Positions 55,073-64,000 of a DNA stretch of 64,000 nt are shown here, one piece after another. Made by a program: the position numbers and the translations under genes. The notes below the pieces were generated by a model. The model saw only the letters and a program-made list of their open reading frames with translations. It was not told where the DNA came from and ran no database searches. Within the stretch, counting starts at the first letter, position 1. Each line of letters starts with the position of its first letter. The stretch lies in NCBI GenBank assembly GCA_022414725.1, contig CM039463.1:23988910-24052909 (forward strand), read 5' to 3'. The DNA comes from Microglena sp. YARC (Eukaryota; Chlorophyta; Chlorophyceae; Chlamydomonadales; Chlamydomonadaceae).

Positions 55073-58000
55073 CTAGATATTCATTTAATGAGTTGATTAG
55101 TTAGTTGTATTTTAGTTAGTTTGAGTGTGTTTTTGTTTGTTTCCTAATTCAATCGGTTAACAGGCAAACTTCTCCACCTGTGTATAGTCTCCCTTTGCCC
55201 CCCCCCCCCCCCCCCCCCCCCAACACACACACACACACAACACACTCATGTACATCTGATGCTGCATATCCCAATGAGCAAATCCTACATCCCCACATGC
55301 TGCCTACTGTGCCCCTCCATTCTCCTCACCAACATACCTTGATCACGTCTCCCACACTGAACATCTTCTTCAGGCATTCAAGGGTGACACGCTTTGTACT
55401 GATTTGGGTCTTCTGCAACATTCCGATAACTCCTGCTCCGATGTGGACCCAAACGCTACCGCCCTGGATATCTTGGACAACTCCAGATCTAAGCTCATGG
55501 ACCTGCAAATCAGATCAGATCGGTTTAGGCATCAGGACTGAAGACATGGATTAGCAGTGTCTTTGTCATTTCCTACTTCTACTCCTAATGAGATGGCTGC
55601 CCTCCAGGATGTCCTGTACTGGGCTTCTTAGTGCTGGTCTTGTGACATGTTGGTAGCCTCGACGTCATTTCGAAGGATGTGTATGTTGGCGAGCCCCCCT
55701 TGCCTTGGCTCTCCCTCAGCAAGGGGTGAGTGATTGGCTAGGGAGCATTGCTTGGTGATGCAGGACTTAGGACTCCTTGCTATGTGCGCTAAGAACCTAA
55801 AGCTGTGATCTCTAATAAAGCTTTGGATGTCCCTGTTAGATTCACCCCCCCCCCTCCCCCCCCCTCCCCCAAACCCCTCCTTCCTCCCACCACACATCAC
55901 CATGTTTTCACCGTGACAGACTGATGCACAACAACCAGAACACACCTTGAGGTTGGGATCCACCACTCCACTAGCTTTCATCCTCTCCTGCTCGCGTGGG
56001 TCAGCCTCTGGAACCCCAGCCCTGAATGTTGCTGCCGTTCCCTCAGCCTTCTCATACACCAGCTGGGGGTTCTCTAACATGGCACCGGGGATGAACTCCA
56101 AGCTTTTGGTGCCCAGGCTAATATGCTGGAGATCGGTGTCTATCGCAAGAACCATGACCTAGAGAATTGGTTGGTTAGCTTGTTAGTAAGTTGGTTGGTT
56201 AGCTAGTTAGTAAGCAAGATAGTTACTGAGCTTGTATTTTAGAGAGTTTGTACTTGTAGCTAGGGTACCCCGTGTGGCCGTTGCCCCCCCCCCCCCCCCT
56301 ACCCACACAAACCTCCCCGAACGACAATTTAGGCCTTACTTTGTTACAAACCCTCATGAACAAACCCGATTGTAAAAAATCACCAGATTTTTGGAAGAAG
56401 GGATTGCACCAATTAAAATGTCTGTCCGTTAGTGTGTTTGTGTCACAAAACAACACTTTCATGTTTCATGGAAAACATCAAAAAACTTGAACATTCTATA
56501 TTTTATCTTTTAAATGAATTGTAATACTTATGTATACTGGTCAAATTCTCACGAGAGCACATATGAGCATCGCAATTAAAGAAAAGGAGCTAACGTTTGT
56601 GTTTTTGGGGGCCAAAAGCTACAATTATCGGGAAACATTTTTTAACATTTCAAATTTGTACCATCCAAACATGTGCGCATACATAGGGTCTGGAGCAGAA
56701 TTGTTGTCAAAATTTTGAGGCAAAAACATACAAGCATCCAAATCGACGAATGATTCCTTGGGCACTATTAGCAGATTACAAGGGGCTCATGTCCTAGCAG
56801 TGAAACAACACCGCCCCAAAGTCGGACTCGAGAAACCACCCGCCGTCTTCCGGCAGCGGGGCACAAACTCCGGTCGCCGAAGGCTTAACGACCGGGTCTG
56901 GACCATACCGCCCTCCAGACTGGGTATTTGTATTAATAGCAAACCGAGCCCACCCTCCCAGGCCCGTGCCGGTAGGCCCGTGCGTGGGGTGGGCCGGGGC
57001 AAGCCACGCCAACTGCCGTTGGCCAAAAATCGCGAAACAATGATCCAAAGGTCGCGGGTTCAAATCCCTCTCGGTCCAAAATTCCCCGTTTTCAGTTTTC
57101 ATGCAATACCTTGTGCAAATTCCCTAAAATCAACCCGACCAACGGCGGCTAGACACGTTCAGCCAAGTTACGTTATTGCTTTCACACATGATAAATCCAA
57201 CGACGATTAGACCCCTCCAGACGTGAATCCACAAACGACCCGTTCAGACGTTAATCCACTTTCGATCTGACGACGGTTGCAATCCTTCACATGCCCTGCC
57301 ACATAACTTTAGTGCGTCCACCCACGATAAATCCAACGATGGTTAGACCCGTCCAGACATTTACCCGCGAACGACTCGTTCAGACGCTAATCCAAGTTAG
57401 ATCCGACGACGGTTACACCCGTTTACACGTTCAGTCACGTAACGATACTGCGTTCACCGACGATAAATCCAATGACAGTTAGACCCGTTTAGACATTAAT
57501 CCACGTTCGACCCATACAGCCATAGATTCGATACAATATAATTACATCAAAGTTAATTAAATTCAATCCAATTCAAATTCGTAAAATTCAAATAAATTAA
57601 ATGCATTCAATTCACTTCAAACGCAATTTGATTTGATGCCATTAAAACGAAAAAAAAAAAAAAAAAAAATCAATTAAAATATTTCAATTAAGAACTCTCA
57701 TAATTTCATTCGAGACGCGCCTATAGGGGCCATTAATTTCTACATACACAACAGTTTCAGTGTGCGCATGACCCTCTCTCTCGCTCATAAGCTTGTTTTA
57801 AAACACTTCTGTTTACACAGTGTTTTCAGTGTGCACATGACCCTTTCCTGCATTTTTCAAAAAGAACTCGAGGCATGTATAGAAAAATGCTCCATGCCTC
57901 ATGCCCCCCCTCTGTGCTCCCTTGCTCACACAAACACACACACTCATATCTCGACCCCCCCCCCCCCCCCCCCCCATCATAAAACACTAATAATCCCTCC

Positions 58001-60611
58001 CTCTGTCTCCCTCTGTCTCCTTCCCTCCCCTGCTCCCTGCTCCCTCCTCCCTCCCTGTGCCACATGCCCCCTTTCCACACCCCCGGCACCCTGGCATCCA
58101 CAAATACGCACACTCCTTCCTGCCCCCCCCCCCCCCCCCCCCCCCCGACACACACACACCACATACAAACACTCACATTCTTCCCTAAAATGAAAAGAAA
58201 AACGCGACATGGAGCAGGCTGCGGATTGAATCCACCAGATTCAATCAACCGACAACATGTGAACCTGAGCAAAGATTCTGACCACTATGAGAAATAAAAT
58301 CTGCACTACTGCAAAGCAACATGCCCCAAGCTTCTACTTCATGCACATTTACCCAGTTGGGCTTGACAGCTTTAGTGTTGACCTCCAAAGGCATTCCATT
58401 GAGTAAACTCTGTCAAACACTTTGATTTCATGTTAGAATGTCCTTTACACTCTGAGATTTGTTTTTTTAGAGACTGGGAATTGAACCTGACTTGGTTGAT
58501 AAAGACTCCAGCTTGAAACTGGTCATGAATCCTGATTCCTTTGGATGATGGGAATAACTAATATTTGTAGTATAAATGCGATAAGAATCACACCATTAAT
58601 TTATCATCCCATGTGGGATGATGATTTAATTATATTGTACAATTGAATTATTACTGTAGCACAAACTCAGGGCCCCCGTCAGTAATACGATTGTTTGGGG
58701 GGTCAGATCATCAATGCTTTTTCTGTTTAGCCCTTCACGTTACGGCTGGGAAAGTCCGTTTAGCCTATTTGGCCTACCCCTGGACTGTAACATGCAAACA
58801 TACATACATACATGCACTCGCTATCATACGATGCAAAGCAACATATTTCTTGGCAGTTTGGGTGCGTCAACTCACTAACACCCCCTCGCACGCTGCGTAC
58901 TACTAAAGTAGTGCGCCATCTTCGCCATGTTAATCGGGTGGGTGCGGTCGCAGGAACAATTTTTCGTCGACCAGCCTTCCAAAGTTCGAGTATGGCAGAT
59001 GTTTTAATTTTGGATTTGATTTTTCGGAAATCAGATCATTTTCAAATTCAAATTCAAACATGTGGATGTAACACTATAGCAAATTGGGCGATAAATATGT
59101 GTTCTACTACTCTTTAGGTTGTTGCTGTAAAAATAAACATACAATTTGAGAAAGATATGACTTCTATCCTTTTATTTTACTTTCCCTAATCAATTTTGGG
59201 GTATTACCGGTAATACCCTGTAATCCAGGACAAACACTAGGCGATGCATTGGTGGGAAGAGATGGTGCATCCAGTGCGCATGCGCAAGCCAAATGGTGGC
59301 AACGCTCTCATTTCAGCCGCAGAGGCGCTGCTGGTATTTTTGAAACATTTGATTGCCCGGCATTCTGTTAAGACGGTTAGCAGACATGCCCACCGTGTAT
59401 TTTTTATATATATGTAGATTGTTACAACTATAAGATATATACATGCAGGGGGGGGGCAGGAAGACAGATTTTGGACCGCATGTTCAAAACGGTGTCTGAT
59501 TCAGATGGGAGTTGGAATTCTTGAAGTTTCAAACAAAAGGAGGGGGGTAATAGAGTTGGGAAAACGTTTTTACGTCCCACCTCCCTCCCCCCCCTACCCC
59601 CCCTAAAATGGAGGTCATTCATAAGATATTTTCTTGCCCATTCCAGATATGCTCTCACACCTTTCACGGGGTTGTCCAAACGTGACTTATCGCAAAGCTA
59701 AGATTTGAGCCGCCTTAGGTCAAAACACTTTGGACCTCTCAAACTTCCGGTTAAACTTTATTTTGGGTAAAAAAAAAACGTTGTAACGTATGCTGAGGAT
59801 ACGCTCTATTTAAAGCGAAGATGAGGTACGGCAGCTTTTTCATTGCCCCAGTTTTCTTGTCCGCGTACACATGTATTTTGGTTTGTTTCCTTATCCAACA
59901 TGTCAACAGGCAAACCTCTCCTCCCGTGCATGGTCTCCCCTATGCCCCCCTTACCCCCCCCCCCCCCCCCCCCCCAAACACACACATGAACACTTAATGC
60001 TGCATATCCCAATGAGCAAATCCCAATGAGCATATCCCTACATCCATACATGCTGCCCTACTGTGCCCCCTCCATTCTCCACACCAACATACCTTGATCT
60101 TGTCTCCCACACTGAACAACGTCTGCAGGCATTCCTCGGAGGTCCAATCGGAGCTTATCTGACTTATATGCAACAGTCCACTAGGGCCTGCTCCAATGTC
60201 GACAAAAACTCCGTAGGTTTGAACAGATCGGACAAGCCCAGATCTAAGCTCGTGGACCTGCAAATCAGACCGGAGCAGTTTAAGCAAAAGAGATCGAAGA
60301 CATGGATAAGGGCTTGCAGTGTCATTTCCTACTTTTACTTGTATTGAGTCCTCAGGTGGGTGCCCTCCAGGATGTCACAACCTGTGCTTATAGGCACCAG
60401 TCTTGTGACAGGTTGGTAGCCTCAATGTCATTCCCAAGGATGTTTTTAGTGGTCAGCCCCCCTTGCCTTGGCTGTCCCTCAGCAAGGGGTGTGTGAGTGG
60501 CAAAAAGCACTTGCTTGGTGATGCGGGACTTCGGTCTCCTTGCTATGTGCGCTAAGAACCTAAAGCTGTGATCTCTAATCATGCTATGGATGTCTCATTG
60601 CGATTCAAATC

Positions 60612-60642
<31 letters not shown>

Positions 60643-61908
60643 ACCTCCTCCCTCCCTCAACATTTCCCAAGGATGTGTTGAGAGGTCAGTCCCCCTTGCC
60701 TTGGCTGTTTATGAGCAAGGGGTGTGTGAGTGGCAAAAAGCATTTGCTACGGTGATGGTGATGCTGGACTTAGGTCTCCTTGCTATGTGCGCTAAGAACC
60801 TAAAGCTGTGATCTATAATCATACTACGGATGTCTCATTGCGATTCAAATCAGCCCCCCTCCCAACCCCAACCCCTCCTCCCTCCCTCAACACATCACCA
60901 TGTCCACTATGACAGCCTGTTGCACAACAGCCAAAACACACCTTGAGGTTGGGATCCACCACTCCACTAGCTTTCATCCTCTCCTGCTCGCGTGGATCAG
61001 CCTCTAGAACCCCAGCCCTGAATGTTGCTGCTGCTTCCTCAGCCTTCTCATAGACCAGCTGGGGGTTCTCTAACATGGCACCGGGGTTGCCTTCCAAGCT
61101 TTTGGTGCCCAGGCTAATACGCTGACGATCGTTGTCTATTGCAAGAACCATGACCTAGAGAATTTGTAGGTTAGCTAGTTAGTAAGCAAAATAGTTACTA
61201 AGCTTGTATATGAGAGTGTTTGTACTTGTAGGGTAGCCCGTGCGGCGGTTGCCCCCCCCCCCCCACCCCTCACCCACTCCCCTCCTCCCCCTCCTACCCA
61301 CACAAACCTCCCCACGGACAATTTAGGCTCTTGTTTTGTTACAAACCTTCATGAACATTTATATATACACAGATATACACAACGTTTTCAGTGTGCGTAT
61401 GACCATCTCTTGCAATTGCCACTCACTCATAAGCTTGTTTCAAAACGCTTACTTTTTTTACGCTTCTGTAGAGACAGTGTTTTCAGTGTGAAAATTACCC
61501 TCTCCTGCATTTTAAATTACCCCCCCCCAAAAAAAACAAAACCTCCTTCCTCCCACAACACATCACCATGTGTACACCGTGACAGACTGATGCACAACAA
61601 CCAGAACACACCTTGAGGTTGGGATCCACCACTCCACTAGCTTTCATCCTCTCCTGCTTGCGAGCCTCAGCCTCTGCTCGTAGCTCAGCCTTTATCCGCT
61701 TGCGAGCCTCAGCCTCTGCTCGTAGCTCGGCCTTTATCCGCTTGCGAGCCTCAGCCTTCAGAACCCCAGCCCTGAATGTTGCTGCCTTTTCCTCAGCATT
61801 CGCATAGACCAGCTGGGGGTTCTCTAAAATGGCACCGGGGTTGCCTTCCAAGCTTTTGGTGCCCAGGCTAATACGCTGACGATCATTGTCTATCGCAAGA
61901 ACCATGAC
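53640..61908 (-). CDS. Plastid-type ribosomal protein S1-like, multiple S1 exons
   Basis: Exons, high to low, all phase 0-0 with GT-AG sites: 61908-61612 (second half, expanded), 61154-60942 (second half), 60257-60093 (S1 core), 56158-55946 (second half), 55502-55338 (S1 core), 54097-53942 (second half, last), and a degenerate core near 53775-53650. Core exons encode [35 protein letters not shown] and FSVGDKIK; second-half exons continue [20 protein letters not shown], then [17 protein letters not shown]. That last motif matches the end of the third S1 domain of chloroplast RPS1 (KLEPTPGDM..NPxLVxEKAEE). The product would bind mRNA on the plastid ribosome or be a diverged paralogue. The last second-half exon reads into a stop (KVEV-TAA) that overlaps a donor-like GAG|GTATAA. 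The N-terminus lies right of the window. Confidence 0.65.
55020..55075 (+). repeat. (TTAG)n microsatellite
   Basis: GTTAGTTAGTTAG run of about 50 bp in an intron of the S1-like gene. Related GTTAGTTAG/GGTTGGTTAG tracts lie near 54120-54180 and 56165-56225. Confidence 0.8.
56760..57090 (-). repeat. SINE-B copy with tRNA B box
   Basis: The minus strand contains GAGGGATTTGAACCCGCGAC (B box) and the D-arm-like CCCGGTCGTTAAGCCTTCGG. Same head as at 4.3 kb. The minus ORF reading [12 protein letters not shown] is the classic false translation of such tRNA sequence. Confidence 0.6.
57120..57720 (+). repeat. Degenerate ~45-70 bp repeats and A-rich sequence
   Basis: Units with GATAAATCCAACGA(C/T)G(G/A)TTAGACCC and GTCCAGACxTxAATCCAC; then AATTCAAATT-rich sequence and a poly-A run (57649-57669) that may be a retroelement tail. 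Confidence 0.5.
61630..61760 (-). repeat. In-frame 42 bp repeat inside an S1 exon
   Basis: GCCTTTATCCGCTTGCGAGC / CTCAGCCTCTGCTCGTAGCT occurs twice (plus strand), adding two copies of [14 protein letters not shown] to the exon at 61908-61612. This makes it 99 codons rather than 71. The frame is kept. Confidence 0.85.
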
Positions 61909-63385
61909 CTAAAGAATTTGTAGGTTAGCTAATTAGTAAGCAAAATAGTTACTAAGCTTGTATATGAGAGTGTTTGTACTTGTAGGGTAGCCTGTGCGGC
62001 GGTTGCCCCCCCCCCCCCCCCCCCCCCCCTCCCCCTCCCCCCTCCTACCCACACAAACCACCCCACGGACAATTTAGGCTCCTGCTTTGTTACAAACCTT
62101 CATGAACATTTATATATACACAGATATACACATCGTTTTCAGTGTGCGCATGACCCTCTTTTGCAATTGTCACTCACTCACAGCTTGTTTCAAAACACTT
62201 TTGTATACGCAGTGTTTTCAGTGTACAAATGAGCCTCTCCTGCATTTTTCACAAAGAACTCGAGGCATGTATATAAAATGCCCCATGCCTCATGCCAACC
62301 CTCCATGCTCCCTTGCACACACAAACACACACACTCATATCTCTACCCCTCCCACCCACCCCCACCCCTCATTGTGAAACACTCCCTCCCTTCCCTCCCC
62401 TGCTCCCTCCTCCTCCCTGTGCCACATGCCCCCCTTTCCTGCCCCCCTGCCCCCTGGCCCCCCCGCACCCACGCATACACACACACTCCCCCCCCACACA
62501 CCACCACCACCACCACCACCACACACACACCACACAAACACTCACATTCTTCCCTAAAATAATAAGACAAACGCGACATGGAGCAGGCTGCGGATTGAGT
62601 CCACCAGATTCAATCCACCGACGACATGCGAACCTGAGCAAATTTTTTGACCATTCTGAGAAATCAAATCTGCACTACTGCAAAGCGACATGCCAGAAGC
62701 TTCTACTTCGTGCACATTTACCCAGTTAGGCTTGCCAGCTTTGGTGTGGACACCCAAAGGCATTCCATTGATTAAATCCTGTCACTCGCTTTGATGTCAA
62801 GTTAGAATGTCCTTTATACTCCGAGGATTTTTTTTTAGAGACAGAAATTGAAACTGAATTGATTGATAAAGACCCCAGCATGAAGCTGATCATGAATCCT
62901 GATTCCTTAGAAGGATGGGAATAACTTTGTAGTAAAAACAAATGCGATAAGAATCGCACAATCAAATCATCATCCCATGTGGGATGATGATTTAATTATA
63001 TGGTACAATTAAACTATTACTGTAGCACGAACTCAGGCCCCCCGTCAGTAATACGATTGTGTGGGGGGTCAGATCATCAATGCTTTTTCTGTTTAGCCCT
63101 TCATGTTACGGCTGGGAAAGTCCCTTTAGCCTCTTGGGCCTACACCTGGACTGTAACATACATACAAACTTACATACATGCATGCACTCGCTATCATAAG
63201 ATGCAAGTAATACGATTGTGTGGCGGTTCAATTTATCAATGCTTCCTATCACAAGCCAAATGGTGGCAACGCTCTCATTTCAGCCGGAGAAGCGCTGCTG
63301 GTATTTTGAAACATCTGCTCGTCGAGCATTCTGTTAACACGGTTGGCGACGGCATTCCTGCCGTGTACGTCCTGGGATTCTAGGC

Positions 63386-64000
63386 ACCAGTCTTGTGACT
63401 TGTTGGTTGCCTTGAGACCATGCCCATGGATGTGAATGATGGTCTGTCCTCCTTGCCTCGGGTGTCCCTCAGCAAGGGTTGTGTGAGTAGCAATGAGCAT
63501 TTGATTGGTGATCCGTGATTCTTCGTTAAGAATCAGTCATCTAGTCAACTTAATAAGATAGAGAAAGTACAGTCAGCCATCAAACTGGGATCTAGCGGGG
63601 GAGTCCTTCCAAAATCTAATCAAATTCAAATCAAACAAGGAAAATCAACTGAGACAGGTTTAGTTCCAGCCTAGAAAAAGGAAGAACTACTTAACAAAGC
63701 ATATATAAGCCAAGGAAGAGGTTCTAGTCGCTCTAAATGTCATTCTCTAGTGCTATGTCTATCTGAAGCGTCTTTGATGGTCGCCCTCCAGCCAGACCTG
63801 TATTGGGCCTCTAGGTTCCATTCTTGAGACATGCCTCAAGATCATCCCTAATCCATATAAATCATCCCTGGTATCTCCCCCCCCCCCCCCCATAAGAATC
63901 GAAATAATTAGCGAGATAGTCAACACAAATATAGTACAGTTACATTAATCCCCACTGAAAATCACTAACACCATTCAAACCCTTCCCTCCCCCCCTTCTC
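63386..64000. other. Right end of window
   Basis: 63386-63525 is a third copy of the sequence at 55620-55800 and 60400-60560 (CTTGCCTCGGGTGTCCCTCA). The remainder has A/T-rich sequence and C runs; no exon recognised. Confidence 0.4.

Larger units (their letters stand above)
55140..63380 (-). repeat. ~4.5 kb tandem segmental duplication of S1 exons
   Basis: Block A (about 55140-59400) and block B (about 59870-63380) share: GGTTTGTTTCCT-intron start, S1 core exon, GTGCGCTAAGAACCTAAAGC, second-half exon, GTTAGCTAGTTAGTAAGCAA, TTTTCAGTGTGC..ATGACC, ATGGAGCAGGCTGCGGATTG, ATCATCCCATGTGGGATGAT, a SINE-C copy, and AAATGGTGGCAACGCTCTCA. Block B has an extra second-half exon (61908-61612). Block A has an insertion at about 56500-57720 holding SINE-B. 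Confidence 0.75.

Noticed and set aside
56794..57102. 102-residue minus-strand ORF containing [12 protein letters not shown]
   Set aside because: This motif is the well-known false translation of a tRNA B box; the region is a tRNA-derived SINE.

Overview
This window is nuclear DNA from a eukaryote, most likely a flagellate unicellular green alga of prasinophyte grade. The evidence is canonical GT-AG introns, plastid-type ribosomal protein S1 domains, a DUF4485 (CEP112-like) centrosomal/flagellar gene, tRNA-derived SINEs, LINEs, an LTR retrotransposon, large TIR transposons, and very many mini- and microsatellites with long C/G homopolymers. The lineage is inferred; no rRNA or marker gene settles it. 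Intact genes occupy a small part of the window.

Layout. 1-3 kb holds the 3' end of an unrecognised gene with nine tandem copies of its penultimate exon. 4.9-11.3 kb is a complete gag-only LTR retrotransposon (248 bp LTRs, 5 bp TSD TGTCA) with a LINE fragment nested in it. 13.1-15.6 kb and 25.2-27.75 kb are two copies of a segmental duplication with a DUF4485 gene and LINE remnants. 15.87-21.19 kb is a 5.3 kb DNA transposon with long inverted ends, inserted in a satellite; it keeps pieces of a KDZ-like transposase gene. 21.7 kb carries one exon of a lysine-rich nuclear protein. 23.05-24.3 kb is a tRNA-specific adenosine deaminase (ADAT1/TAD1-like) gene with an in-frame stop. 24.6-35 kb is mostly repeats with one orphan exon.

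35.4-51.5 kb (minus strand) is the best gene: a PLP-dependent YnbB / 'aluminium resistance' (Met_gamma_lyase) family protein. I could assemble it from nine exons into an uninterrupted 479-residue reading frame with a possible plastid transit peptide. 53.6-62 kb (minus strand) is a plastid RPS1-like gene built from repeated phase 0-0 S1-domain exons inside a roughly 4.5 kb tandem duplication.

The main observation: introns here are filled with tandem arrays whose units start or end in exon sequence and carry a copy of the adjoining splice site. I see this at eight or more sites in at least four genes. In the YnbB-like gene almost every exon edge has its own array. This looks like a systematic process of intron growth and exon duplication rather than ordinary satellites.
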